Shown here: positions 1 through 7,281 of the stretch, one piece after another | How positions within the stretch are numbered: position 1 is the stretch's first letter | Layout: each line of letters starts with the position of its first letter | From: an uncultured Clostridia bacterium | GTDB lineage: Bacteria > Bacillota > Clostridia > TANB77 > CAG-508 | DNA length: 22,031 nucleotides | Assembly: GCA_948875265.1 (NCBI GenBank) | Contig: CAQRYF010000025.1 | Span: 1 to 22,031 of the forward strand | Direction: 5' to 3' | The notes under the pieces: model-generated | The model's input: only the letters and a program-made list of their open reading frames with translations | Told to the model about the DNA's origin: nothing | Databases searched by the model: none | Position numbers and translations under genes: made by a program

Positions 1-25
1 TTCCAATTCACGATTTTTTTGAGAG

Positions 26-187
26 CTAATTTGGGACTACTTTTTCAGCAGCCTCTATTTTTATTTTCTCTCCTTTTATAGCACCTGGTATAAAAATAGT
101 AAATCCTTCAATTTTTGCTATTCCTTCTCCTTCATATCCATTATCTATTATATCAACTATATATTCTTTGTTTTTTTCTACTATCAT
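26..187 (-). pseudogene. Truncated TRAM-domain fragment of an RlmD/RumA-type 23S rRNA uracil methyltransferase
   Basis: A 53-residue reading frame starts with MIVEKNKEYIVDII and contains NGYEGEGIAKIEGF and FIPGAIKGEKIKI. This is the pattern of the N-terminal TRAM domain of RNA m5U methyltransferases (RumA/RlmD/TrmA-like), which normally have about 400-450 residues. After KGEKIKI the family pattern is lost and the frame ends in EAAEKVVPN and a stop, so the methyltransferase domain is missing. The start is well supported: AGGAG lies just upstream, behind a near-consensus promoter. The likeliest reading is a gene cut by a rearrangement or insertion sequence near position 50-55. A genuine stand-alone TRAM protein is possible but less likely. 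The window edge prevents seeing what lies beyond. Confidence 0.6.
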
Positions 188-210
188 ATATTTCTCCTGA
201 TTTTTTTCTT

Positions 211-239
211 ATTATATCAGTATTTTATTATTTATTCAA
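211..239 (-). promoter_or_regulatory. Sigma-A-type promoter of the TRAM fragment
   Basis: On the minus strand TTGAAT (-35, 234-239) and TATAAT (-10, 211-216) are separated by 17 bases, 24 bases before the ATG. An intact promoter on a truncated gene suggests recent truncation. Confidence 0.7.
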
Positions 240-303
240 CTTTTACAAAAATGTACATTATAATTAAAAATCCCTTCTTTGCCTATATTTCTAAAGCATT
301 TAC

Positions 304-332
304 TTGAACTATTATGTAAAATATGTTATTAT
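304..332 (+). promoter_or_regulatory. Sigma-A-type promoter of the 50-residue membrane protein gene
   Basis: TTGAAC (304-309) and TATTAT (327-332) are separated by 17 bases and lie about 40 bases upstream of the ATG at 374. Confidence 0.6.
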
Positions 333-373
333 AAATATTAACAACAATTGTTTTTGTATTAAGGAGGGCTTTT

Positions 374-526
374 ATGCGGTACTTTTTTATCTTTTTATCA
401 GGAGTCTCAATTGCAATTTTCGCTTGGAAAGAATCTAATTCTAATTTTATTTTAGGAGCTATCCTATTTGCATTAATTGCAATTTTCCTTACTCTAGATA
501 ATATAAGTATCAAACTAAAGAAATAG
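374..526 (+). CDS. Small two-helix membrane protein, unknown function
   Basis: This 50-residue frame (MRYFFIFLSGVSIAIFAW...) has two hydrophobic segments, roughly residues 3-18 and 26-42, joined by a short polar turn (KESNSN) and ending in a basic tail (KLKK). That is the pattern of a small helical-hairpin membrane protein. Support for expression is good: AAGGAGGG lies at 361-368, five bases before the ATG, a 17-bp-spaced promoter lies upstream, and a strong terminator begins five bases after the stop. I do not recognise the family. Codon 2 is CGG, one of only three in-frame CGG codons seen outside the frameshift sites. Reading +1 from that codon gives a less protein-like frame that stops after about 26 codons, so the zero frame is preferred. 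Confidence 0.7.
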   Translation: MRYFFIFLSGVSIAIFAWKESNSNFILGAILFALIAIFLTLDNISIKLKK

Positions 527-530
527 CCTT

Positions 531-561
531 AAATTCCCCGCTAAACTCTAGTGGGGAATTT
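531..561 (+). terminator. Intrinsic terminator after the small membrane protein gene
   Basis: A perfect 9-bp stem AAATTCCCC/GGGGAATTT (531-539 with 553-561) is followed by a T-rich tract (TTTCCATTTTTTT). Confidence 0.85.
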
Positions 562-644
562 TCCATTTTTTTATTAATTTTTATACATATTTTTTCTTTC
601 CATAAAATTTTTTGTATCTTATCATATAATTCATACAGAAAGAA

Positions 645-667
645 CCCCCTTTCAAAAAGAAAGGGGG
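645..667 (-). terminator. Intrinsic terminator of the 698-1018 gene
   Basis: The 9-bp stem CCCCCTTTC/GAAAGGGGG has a five-base loop. On the minus strand it is followed by TTCTTTCTG. It lies 30 bases past the stop of the minus-strand gene and could work in both directions. Confidence 0.7.
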
Positions 668-697
668 AAAGAAATAATTTTACTTTTTTAGGACAAA

Positions 698-1018
698 TTA
701 TTCTGCCATATTCAAAAAGAATATATCTTCGGGATCTTGCGGTTCATGTTCAAAAGCAATATCATCGGCAATAATTCGATAAACCTTATGCCATGTTTCC
801 CCGATTTCAATATCAATGGTTGTTGCAGGATATTGTTCTGTTGCAATCCATTTAATTTCCCGATATTCTCTTTCTTCAACGTAATCCGCAGTTTTTTCTA
901 ACTTACTGACTGCATTATCGTGAAGAAAAATCCATGCTTTTTTTGTTTGCTCTCCCATTTCTGCAAGAGTGTCCAAAGGACATTTGTCCGTTGACACAAG
1001 TATAACTTCTTTTTTCAT
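698..1018 (-). CDS. Hypothetical protein with atypical base composition
   Basis: This 106-residue soluble protein (MKKEVILVSTDKCPLDTLAE...) has an acidic C-terminal part (EHEPQDPEDIFFLNMAE) and aromatic motifs (KKAWIFLHD, GETWHKVYR). No signal peptide or membrane segment is visible and I do not recognise the family. It has its own promoter, a good AAGGAGGA ribosome binding site nine bases before the ATG, and its own terminator, so it is a single-gene unit. Its codon use is visibly richer in G and C than the surrounding genes, with codons such as GCG, CCG, GGG and CGG that are rare elsewhere here. This suggests acquisition by transfer. Codon 53 is an in-frame CGG (860-862) that appears to be read as arginine, or is at least not bypassed. 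Confidence 0.75.
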   Translation of the reverse strand: MKKEVILVSTDKCPLDTLAEMGEQTKKAWIFLHDNAVSKLEKTADYVEEREYREIKWIATEQYPATTIDIEIGETWHKVYRIIADDIAFEHEPQDPEDIFFLNMAE

Positions 1019-1088
1019 AAAAAGTCCTCCTTATAAATTGTTTTAGTTATCAGTGCCTTCAAATATGAGATACTACTCATACATATTA

Positions 1089-1116
1089 ATTATAGCATAT
1101 TTTACGTAAATTTCAA
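1089..1116 (-). promoter_or_regulatory. Promoter of the 698-1018 gene with a palindrome in the spacer
   Basis: On the minus strand TTGAAA (1111-1116) and TATAAT (1089-1094) are 16 bases apart. The spacer holds the perfect 10-bp palindrome TTTACGTAAA (1101-1110), and a second ACGTA-containing half lies about 20 bases further upstream. The placement suits a repressor operator. Confidence 0.65.
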
Positions 1117-1343
1117 TGAAAAATTACGTATTTGTTGAAATAATCGTATTTTTAATATTTTTAAATATATGAAACAAGTAATACAAACGAGAACGTGGCA
1201 ATGCGAACCAATAGCCACACTTCCGATATGTAATGCGGGAGTAACTTTATATAAAGAACCCCATAAAACGTACATGTAACAATAAATACAAAAAAATGTT
1301 GTTAATGTGAAATATCCCAATAAATTATCGGCATAATAAAAAA
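1117..1343 (+). other. Gene-free stretch with a moderate-GC island
   Basis: Between the 698-1018 gene and the tRNA-Leu terminator I see no convincing gene. Reading frames of 36 residues (plus, 1169-1279) and 72 residues (minus, 1102-1320) exist, but neither has a ribosome binding site or a recognisable pattern. The section 1178-1275 is richer in G and C than its flanks and may be a remnant of transferred DNA. Confidence 0.4.
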
Positions 1344-1378
1344 GTGTTCTTATAAGACGTTAAATCCTATAAGAACAC
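1344..1378 (-). terminator. Intrinsic terminator of tRNA-Leu
   Basis: A perfect 11-bp stem GTGTTCTTATA/TATAAGAACAC is followed on the minus strand by a six-T run. It begins seven bases after the tRNA CCA end. Confidence 0.9.
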
Positions 1379-1384
1379 CCAGAC

Positions 1385-1468
1385 TGGTGCGGATGAAGGG
1401 ACTCGAACCCCCACGTCGTTGACACTGGTTCCTAAGACCAGCGCGTCTACCAGTTCCGCCACATCCGC
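1385..1468 (-). tRNA. tRNA-Leu(UAG), reads CUA
   Basis: The minus strand folds into a class II (long variable arm) tRNA. The acceptor stem is GCGGATG/CATCCGC, the D arm carries AACTGGTAGACGC, the anticodon stem-loop is CTGGT-CTTAGGA-ACCAG with anticodon TAG, and the T arm is GTGGGGGTTCGAGTCCC. The CCA end is encoded. G36-G37 is the recognition pair for TrmD m1G37 methylation, so this tRNA is a predicted substrate of the trmD product in this window. It stands alone between its own promoter and terminator. Confidence 0.97.
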
Positions 1469-1488
1469 ATATTCAATTAACAATATTT

Positions 1489-1518
1489 ATATTAGCACAC
1501 TTCACTCTAAATTGTCAA
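1489..1518 (-). promoter_or_regulatory. Promoter of tRNA-Leu
   Basis: On the minus strand TTGACA (1513-1518) and TAATAT (1489-1494) are 18 bases apart, about 20 bases before the first base of the tRNA. Confidence 0.65.
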
Positions 1519-1587
1519 TAGATTTTAGCTAATTTATATAGTAAATTTCTGCGAATTTTTTAAAATTCATCTCACATATTATAAAGA

Positions 1588-1612
1588 AAAAAGATATCTT
1601 TTGATATCCTTT
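1588..1612 (-). terminator. Intrinsic terminator of the MATE fusion gene
   Basis: The stem GATATC-TTTT-GATATC (1593-1608), extended by flanking A-T pairs, is followed on the minus strand by TTTTTTCTTT. It starts directly after the stop codon. Confidence 0.7.
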
Positions 1613-1613
1613 T

Positions 1614-3614
1614 CTATAATATAGCTTCTTTCTCCCTTACTATGTTGCAAATTAAGTCTGCTGCTTTTTCTACTCCTAATAAATCACTGTTGATGCAAAT
1701 GTCATAATTCGAATAATTATTCCATTCTTTTTCTGTATAATATTTATAATGATTTGCTCTTAATTTATCAATTCTCTTTATTTCCTTTTCTGCCTTTTCT
1801 TTATCAAATCCATATATTTGTGTAGCTCTTTTAATCTTATCTTTCATATTACTATACACAAATACTTTTAATACATTTTCTCTATCTTGTAAAATAAAAT
1901 CAGCACATCTACCTATAATTACACAGGATTCTTTTTCTGCAATTTCTTTAATTAATTCGGATTCCTTTAAAAATAATTCATCTGAGTTATTTAGTCCAAA
2001 ATAATATCCATTATTTAAATTAGATAATATTTCTCTTTTTTGTTCGTTATTTTCTATATATTCTTCTGATAATCCTGTTTGTTCTGCTACTTTTGTAACA
2101 AACTCCTTATCATATAACTTAACACCTAATTTATCAGCTATTAATCTACCTACATATCTTCCTCCTGAGCCATATTCTCTAGATATTGTAATAACTATAT
2201 TTTTATTCAATTTATTGTTGTTATTTGTATCTTCAATTAATGTTTGACTTTTTATTTTCCTATTTTCTAGATGCTTAATTTCCATTATAAGTAGTATTGC
2301 TGCTATCATAAATGCAAGTCCATCTGCAAATGGTCCAGCATATAATACCCCCATAATCCCAAATAGTTTTCCAAATACTATAATTGCTGGTATTAAAAAT
2401 AATATTTGTCTAGATAATGATAATAAAGCACTTTTTACACTTTTTCCAATTGCTTGGAAGAATATTCCTGAAGGAATTTGTACTCCATTACAAATACATA
2501 ACATTAAATATGTTCTAAATGCTAAACATGCAAATTCAATATAATTATCATCACCACTACCAAAAATTGAAATTAATTTATCTGGTATTGTCTGGAATAA
2601 TATAAATGCAATTGTACTAATAAATACACTTAATCCTAGAACCATCTTTAATGTCTTTTTTACTCTATCATATTTTTCTGCACCATAATTATATCCAAGA
2701 ATTGGTTGTGCTCCTGCTGCAATACCTATAATAATGCTATTTAAAATTTGGCTTATTTTCATAACAATTCCTAATACAGTGATTGGTATCTCTGATCCAA
2801 ATTTTGAATTCGCTCCATATTTGGCAAGTGAATTATTTTCAACTGCTATTAGTAATACTATACTCATTTGTGTAATAAAACTACTAATTCCAAGTGCAGA
2901 TACTTTTCTTCCTATATTTCTTTGTATTTTGAATTTATCTTTGCTTAATGTTATTGATTTAAATTTCTTTAAATATATAATGTTAAGAGTAAATGTTAAG
3001 ACTTGGCTTATTACAGTAGCTATAGCAGCTCCCTCTACTCCCATTTTAAATACAAATATAAATATAGGATCTAAGATAATGTTTAATATAGCTCCTGATA
3101 CCATTGATATCATCGCATATTTTGGATTTCCATCTGCTCTTATAATGGAATTTAATGTGGTTCCAATCATCATAAAAGGTAACCCAATTGCAATTATAAA
3201 TCCATATCCTAAAGCATATACTCTTAAAGCTTCTGTACAGCCAAATAAGTTTAATAATTGTGGCAGAAATACTAATATTCCAATACATAGAATAATAGAA
3301 ACAATAATTGATAATGCAATACCATTTCCTACGCCTTTACTTGCTTCTTCTTTTTTCTTCTCTCCTAATTTCAAACTTAAATATGCAGAAGAACCATCTC
3401 CAAACATTAATGCAAATGCTAAACAAACCATAGTTATTGGAAATACTATATTAGTAGCTCCATTCCCTAAATAGCCTACACCCCAACCAATATATATTTG
3501 GTCAATAATATTATACAGAGAATTTACTAATAATGATATAATACATGGAATAGAAAACTTTCTCATTAATTTTCCTATTTTTTCACGACCTAATATATTT
3601 TCTTCATTTTCCAC
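1614..3614 (-). CDS. MATE-family efflux transporter fused to a cytidylate-kinase-like domain
   Basis: Residues 1 to about 450 are a MATE/DinF-type multidrug and toxin extruder, an ion-driven exporter with about twelve hydrophobic segments. Typical signs are FSIPCIISLLVNSLYNIID near the start and GAQPILGYNYGA in the second half. Residues from about 470 to the end form a soluble kinase-like domain of the cytidylate-kinase-like family (Pfam Cytidylate_kin2 type), with ITISREYGSGGRYVGRLIAD as a modified P-loop and VIIGRCADFIL. The linker is lysine- and asparagine-rich. Neither half shows a stop or frameshift, so the fusion is real as sequenced. I chose GTG at 3614 because GGAGG (3623-3627) sits eight bases upstream; the open frame extends to 3653 without a ribosome binding site. 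The substrate is unknown, and the kinase-like domain may sense or modify a nucleotide at the membrane (inference). Confidence 0.9.
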   Translation of the reverse strand: MENEENILGREKIGKLMRKFSIPCIISLLVNSLYNIIDQIYIGWGVGYLGNGATNIVFPITMVCLAFALMFGDGSSAYLSLKLGEKKKEEASKGVGNGIALSIIVSIILCIGILVFLPQLLNLFGCTEALRVYALGYGFIIAIGLPFMMIGTTLNSIIRADGNPKYAMISMVSGAILNIILDPIFIFVFKMGVEGAAIATVISQVLTFTLNIIYLKKFKSITLSKDKFKIQRNIGRKVSALGISSFITQMSIVLLIAVENNSLAKYGANSKFGSEIPITVLGIVMKISQILNSIIIGIAAGAQPILGYNYGAEKYDRVKKTLKMVLGLSVFISTIAFILFQTIPDKLISIFGSGDDNYIEFACLAFRTYLMLCICNGVQIPSGIFFQAIGKSVKSALLSLSRQILFLIPAIIVFGKLFGIMGVLYAGPFADGLAFMIAAILLIMEIKHLENRKIKSQTLIEDTNNNNKLNKNIVITISREYGSGGRYVGRLIADKLGVKLYDKEFVTKVAEQTGLSEEYIENNEQKREILSNLNNGYYFGLNNSDELFLKESELIKEIAEKESCVIIGRCADFILQDRENVLKVFVYSNMKDKIKRATQIYGFDKEKAEKEIKRIDKLRANHYKYYTEKEWNNYSNYDICINSDLLGVEKAADLICNIVREKEAIL

Positions 3615-3646
3615 TTCTGTTTCCTCCTTCTTTTTCGCATAAAAAT

Positions 3647-3669
3647 ACAACACTTAAATTTTGTGTTGT
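3647..3669. repeat. Inverted repeat upstream of the MATE fusion gene
   Basis: Seven-base arms ACAACAC and GTGTTGT flank a nine-base AT-only spacer, 20 bases upstream of the ribosome binding site. This is a possible operator or leader hairpin; nothing else supports it. Confidence 0.4.
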
Positions 3670-3816
3670 TCGTTAATCATTATTTTACAATAATGTGCGT
3701 TTCCAATTTTATTTAATATTTATTACTATTTAGTTTTTAAGTAATGATTATTTTACATCAATTTATATTTTTTGTCAAATGATATTTTAAATTAACAAAA
3801 CTTTTATATAAATGCT

Positions 3817-4008
3817 CTATATATTAAAGTACATAATTAGAGCTCCAATTATAGCTATAATAAAACCTAATATTTTTAGTCCACTAGTTGCCTCATTTTG
3901 GTCACCAAATCCAAAAAATTTTTTAGTTAATATACGTGCATCATATATCATTATTACTCCTATAAGTACCATTAATATTGCAATTAATTTTATAATTACT
4001 TGAAACAT
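3817..4008 (-). CDS. Small membrane protein, unknown function
   Basis: This 63-residue protein has two hydrophobic segments (about residues 4-22 and 45-62) separated by a polar loop, DARILTKKFFGFGDQNEATSG. The conserved-looking loop and strict hairpin design suggest a small integral membrane protein with the loop on one face. AAAGGATG lies upstream of the ATG with an eight-base gap. The opposite strand is also open over the same length, but it lacks a ribosome binding site and its composition is a mirror of this gene. The family is not recognised. The gene stands alone, separated from its upstream neighbour by that gene's terminator. Confidence 0.7.
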   Translation of the reverse strand: MFQVIIKLIAILMVLIGVIMIYDARILTKKFFGFGDQNEATSGLKILGFIIAIIGALIMYFNI

Positions 4009-4060
4009 TTTATCAACATCCTTTTATTCTTTATGTATATATATTAATCTGTTTTATATA

Positions 4061-4094
4061 AAAAGTCAAGTGTTAGTATTGAACACTTGACTTT
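4061..4094 (-). terminator. Intrinsic terminator of the 4099-4446 gene
   Basis: A 13-bp perfect stem, arms AAAGTCAAGTGTT (4062-4074) and AACACTTGACTTT (4082-4094), has a seven-base loop. On the minus strand it is followed by TTTTTATAT. It starts four bases after the stop codon. Confidence 0.9.
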
Positions 4095-4098
4095 CAAA

Positions 4099-4446
4099 CT
4101 AGTCATTGAAATCTATGACTTTTTTCATATAATACTTCACTGTATTTGGGATAATCATGCCCTCTAATAATTCTTCTGGAATATTATCGCATTTGTGAAG
4201 TTCACTCTCAAGCATATCAATCTCTTTTTCCACCGAAATCGGCATAAAAGCTTTTCTCTTATGCTTACTATACTGCTCTGGCACAATGTCTTTAGTTACT
4301 TTCTCAATTATTTCATCCATATTTTCTAATGGATATCTAATTTTACGATATACCATACTAACCAATAAAAGTTTTGGATAATATGGTAATTTTAAATCAC
4401 TACAAACCATTGCTACCTTGTCATAGAGTTCCTTTTCCTCAATCAT
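4099..4446 (-). CDS. Hypothetical protein, 115 residues
   Basis: This is a soluble, charged, mostly helical-looking protein (MIEEKELYDKVAMVCSDLKL...), with MVYRKIRYPLENMDEIIEKV in the middle and a lysine-rich tail. No membrane segment, signal peptide or catalytic motif is visible, and I do not recognise the family. AAAGGAAA precedes the ATG. The gene stands alone between its own terminator and an upstream region with two inverted repeats that could bind a repressor, so regulated single-gene expression is plausible. In-frame CGG is absent. Confidence 0.7.
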   Translation of the reverse strand: MIEEKELYDKVAMVCSDLKLPYYPKLLLVSMVYRKIRYPLENMDEIIEKVTKDIVPEQYSKHKRKAFMPISVEKEIDMLESELHKCDNIPEELLEGMIIPNTVKYYMKKVIDFND

Positions 4447-4470
4447 ATATTTTTTCCTTTCTTTTGTGTT

Positions 4471-4519
4471 CCCTTAAGTCTAAGGGATTATACTATGTAC
4501 TAGTTACAATTAAATTGTA
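4471..4519 (-). promoter_or_regulatory. Promoter region with two inverted repeats, upstream of the 4099-4446 gene
   Basis: On the minus strand a TATAAT -10 box lies between a 15-bp palindrome with one central base, TACAATTTAATTGTA (4505-4519), and a hairpin-like CCCTTA-GACT-TAAGGG (4471-4486). The -35 box is weak. The palindrome sits in the -35 to -10 region, where a repressor or activator would bind. Confidence 0.5.
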
Positions 4520-4628
4520 CCAAATTTTTAGCCAAAAGTCAATTTATGTAAATCTTTTTTATCTCAACCACTAGTAAATGCATAGCATTTCATTTTAAAT
4601 TAAAAGTATTTATTATCAAAATAGAAAG

Positions 4629-4658
4629 AAACCTCTAAGATTATGCTCCTAGAGGTTT
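4629..4658 (-). terminator. Intrinsic terminator of the 4668-5042 gene
   Basis: The 9-bp stem AAACCTCTA/TAGAGGTTT has a 12-base loop. The minus strand continues CTTTCTATTTTG. It lies nine bases after the stop. Confidence 0.75.
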
Positions 4659-4667
4659 AATAACATT

Positions 4668-5042
4668 TCATGCGATTTCTAAGTCTTTTTTAACTTGCTC
4701 TGAAATTTCTTTAATAAAATCGAAAACTCCTGTTTCTATTCCAACAGCTCTTAAAGATTCTTTCATCCACTGTTCTTCTTGACATATACCTCCAAATTTA
4801 TTTACTGGAACAATAGTTATCTTTCCCAATAATAAGTATATATCATCCATATTATCATAATCCATCATTATATACATGTAGCATGATTTTGATAATAGTG
4901 CAAATCCTGGCATTTTCGGATTTATATTATATTTTCGCAAGTTTCCTTTTATAGAACTTGTTACTTTTGCTACTTTTTCAGGTTCATCTTCATTTTGCTT
5001 GTTAAAAAACTTTTCCTTTTCTCTTTCTAAATCTTTCCGCAT
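4668..5042 (-). CDS. Hypothetical protein, 124 residues
   Basis: This soluble protein has a highly charged N-terminal helix (KDLEREKEKFFNKQNEDEP), then SSIKGNLRKYNINPKMPGF, a hydrophobic core LLSKSCYMYIMMDYDN and an amphipathic C-terminal helix. I do not recognise the family. The frame is open upstream to 5180, but I chose the ATG at 5042 because AAAGGAAG sits about ten bases before it and the upstream part overlaps an AT-only promoter region with a 22-bp palindrome. Codon 2 is CGG, rare here. A +1 shift at that codon would stop after three codons, so CGG must be read in frame, or the true start lies elsewhere. Confidence 0.65.
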   Translation of the reverse strand: MRKDLEREKEKFFNKQNEDEPEKVAKVTSSIKGNLRKYNINPKMPGFALLSKSCYMYIMMDYDNMDDIYLLLGKITIVPVNKFGGICQEEQWMKESLRAVGIETGVFDFIKEISEQVKKDLEIA

Positions 5043-5069
5043 CTTTATAATCTTCCTTTCTTGTGTTAT

Positions 5070-5091
5070 TAAATTAACAATTGTTAATTTA
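5070..5091. promoter_or_regulatory. 22-bp perfect palindrome, likely operator
   Basis: The sequence reads the same on both strands around AACAATTGTT, with arms extending to TAAATTAACAA. It lies about 28 bases upstream of the chosen start of the 4668-5042 gene, between the presumed promoter and the ribosome binding site, where a dimeric repressor would block transcription. It has no T-run and so is not a typical terminator. Confidence 0.6.
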
Positions 5092-5170
5092 TATTTATAA
5101 GTAACTAAGCCAAAATAGCGACTTGCTAATAATATTCCTTTTTTTAGTTTTTTACAATTACATTTATATA

Positions 5171-5204
5171 AAAAGTACAATTTATTTTATAAAACTGTAC
5201 TTTT
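5171..5204 (-). terminator. Intrinsic terminator of recG
   Basis: The 9-bp stem AAAAGTACA/TGTACTTTT (5171-5179 with 5196-5204) is followed on the minus strand by TTTTTATATAAATG-like sequence, ten bases after the recG stop. Confidence 0.65.
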
Positions 5205-5214
5205 ATATTTTAGT

Positions 5215-7257
5215 TTAAATTTCTATTCTTTTCGTAAATTTATCTTTTATTAAATTTTTCAGCTCTTGATTTTCCTGTTTCTCTAATTTAGGATCTTCAT
5301 TTATTATTTTTATAGCTACATTTTGTGCCATTTGTAAAATCTTCATATCTTCAAATAAATTAGCTATTTTAAACTCTGGTAATCCATGTTGCATTGTCCC
5401 AAAGAAATCTCCCGAACCTCTTAATTCTAAATCCTTTTCAGATATAATAAATCCATCATTTGTATCACACATTACTTTCATTCTTTTTCTTACTGTTTCG
5501 CCATTTCCTTCATATTTTAAAATACAATATGATTTATATTCTCCTCTACCAACTCTACCTCTTAACTGATGTAACTGTGCTAAACCAAATCTTTCAGCAT
5601 TTTCTATTACCATTATATTGCTATTTGGAACATCTACACCAACCTCAATTACAGTTGTAGATATTAAAATATCAATTTCTTTATTTTTAAACCTTTGCAT
5701 TATTTCATCTTTTTCTTTTTGCTTCATTTTCCCATGTATATATTCTACCCTATATTCTGGAAATACTTCTGTCCTACTTTTTTCATATAATTCTTCTACT
5801 GACTTCAAATCAGATTCTTCATTCTCTTCCACCAATGGACATACTATATATGCTTGTCTTCCTTCCTTAACTTGTTCTTTTATAAAATTATTTATTCTAT
5901 CTGTCATATTTTTCTTTACTGCAAGTGTATCTATTTTCTTTCTATTAGGTGGCAATTCATCTATTATAGATATATCTAAATCTCCATATAAAATAAGTGC
6001 AAGAGTACGTGGAATTGGTGTAGCTGTCATGACTAACACATCTGGATTTTGCCCTTTTTCCGCAATCTTAGTTCTTTGTTTTACTCCAAATCTATGTTGT
6101 TCGTCAGTTACTACTAATCCTAAATTTTTAAATTCTACATTGTCTTCTATTATCGCATGTGTACCAATTAGTATATCAATTTCACCATTTTTTAATCTTT
6201 GTAAAAGTTCCTCTTTTTTCTTTTTAGTCATACCTGATATTAATAATTCGCATCTAATGTTAAATTCATCAAATATCTTTTTAAAGTTCTCTAAATGTTG
6301 TATCGCAAGTATAGCTGTTGGAGCCATTATAGCAGCCTGATATCCACATTTAACAGCTTTATACGCTGCACACATTGCAACCACAGTTTTACCTGAACCA
6401 ACATCTCCTTGAAGTAATCTATTCATATTATTTTCTGATTCCATATTATTATCTATTTCCTCAATAACCCTTAACTGAGCTTTTGTTAATGTAAAAGGTA
6501 ATTTGTTTATAATGTCTGACATTTTAACATCTTTACTATACTTAATTCCTTTTTCCTCTTTTATATAACTATTTTTCAACTCTAATAGTGCTAATTGCAT
6601 TATTAGTAGTTCCTCAAACACTAACCTATTTCTTGCTATATTAAAATCTTTAAACTCTTTTGGAAAATGTATAGATTTTACAGCTTTATTTATATCTTGT
6701 AACTTATATTCTTCTAATATATAGTCTGGTAAAGTCTCTTTTAAATTTCCTTCAATTTCGTGTAATCCTGCCTCAATAATCTTCCTTAAAGTATTTTGTG
6801 ACAATTGGTAAGTTAATGGATATATTGGAATAATTCTTCCTGTATTTTGTTTTTTTTCTATGTTATCAAATACAGGAGAAATCATCTCTATTTTTCCAAA
6901 CTTTTTGTTTATTTTTCCATAAAAACGATATTTATTACCAATCTCAAATTTTCCTTTTAGATAACTTTGATTAAACCATATAATAGTTGCAGACATTGTT
7001 TCATCACGTACTTGTAATTTTTGCATAGTCTTTCCTTTTAACCATGCATCTGTTAATCTATTACAAGCAATAACTTCTATTAAAACTTCCTCTCCATCAA
7101 CACATTCATATAGCTTTTTAGGCTTACTTCTGTCTTCATATGTTCTTGGATAATATGTAATTAAATCTTTTAATGTAAATATTCCTAATTTATTTAATAA
7201 CTTAACTCTATTAGGACCAACACCTTTTATATATTTAACATCCTTATTTAAATCCAT
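5215..7257 (-). CDS. recG: ATP-dependent DNA helicase RecG
   Basis: RecG is a monomeric superfamily 2 translocase that regresses stalled replication forks and processes branched DNA. The 680 residues match the usual length (about 680-695). The N-terminal wedge/OB domain begins with a helix-hairpin-like KYIKGVGPNRVKLLNKLGI. Walker A is GDVGSGKT (about 284-291), the Walker B box is DEQH (about 384), motif III is TATPIP, and the C-terminal helicase lobe ends in LHQLRGRVGRG (about 560-570). The C-terminal block, SEKDLELRGSGDFFG, is also typical. The ATG follows AAAGGAG by nine bases. The gene is intact, with no in-frame CGG codon. It lies downstream of the metallophosphoesterase gene, separated by a repeat-bearing spacer. 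Confidence 0.98.
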   Translation of the reverse strand: MDLNKDVKYIKGVGPNRVKLLNKLGIFTLKDLITYYPRTYEDRSKPKKLYECVDGEEVLIEVIACNRLTDAWLKGKTMQKLQVRDETMSATIIWFNQSYLKGKFEIGNKYRFYGKINKKFGKIEMISPVFDNIEKKQNTGRIIPIYPLTYQLSQNTLRKIIEAGLHEIEGNLKETLPDYILEEYKLQDINKAVKSIHFPKEFKDFNIARNRLVFEELLIMQLALLELKNSYIKEEKGIKYSKDVKMSDIINKLPFTLTKAQLRVIEEIDNNMESENNMNRLLQGDVGSGKTVVAMCAAYKAVKCGYQAAIMAPTAILAIQHLENFKKIFDEFNIRCELLISGMTKKKKEELLQRLKNGEIDILIGTHAIIEDNVEFKNLGLVVTDEQHRFGVKQRTKIAEKGQNPDVLVMTATPIPRTLALILYGDLDISIIDELPPNRKKIDTLAVKKNMTDRINNFIKEQVKEGRQAYIVCPLVEENEESDLKSVEELYEKSRTEVFPEYRVEYIHGKMKQKEKDEIMQRFKNKEIDILISTTVIEVGVDVPNSNIMVIENAERFGLAQLHQLRGRVGRGEYKSYCILKYEGNGETVRKRMKVMCDTNDGFIISEKDLELRGSGDFFGTMQHGLPEFKIANLFEDMKILQMAQNVAIKIINEDPKLEKQENQELKNLIKDKFTKRIEI

Positions 7258-7281
7258 AATTACTTACTCCTTTTACAACAG

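Noticed and set aside
283..513. 76-residue minus-strand frame
   Set aside because: It is antisense to the well-supported 50-residue gene with promoter, ribosome binding site and terminator.
1102..1320. 72-residue minus-strand frame with cysteine-rich hydrophobic sequence
   Set aside because: No ribosome binding site or family pattern, and it overlaps the promoter of the 698-1018 gene; kept only as part of the gene-free stretch.
2734..3474. Long open frame on the plus strand (246 codons)
   Set aside because: It lies wholly inside the MATE gene on the other strand, has no ribosome binding site, and its hydrophobic pattern mirrors the transporter.
5618..6340. 240-codon plus-strand frame
   Set aside because: Antisense shadow of recG; serine/phenylalanine-rich as expected from complementing AT-rich helicase codons.
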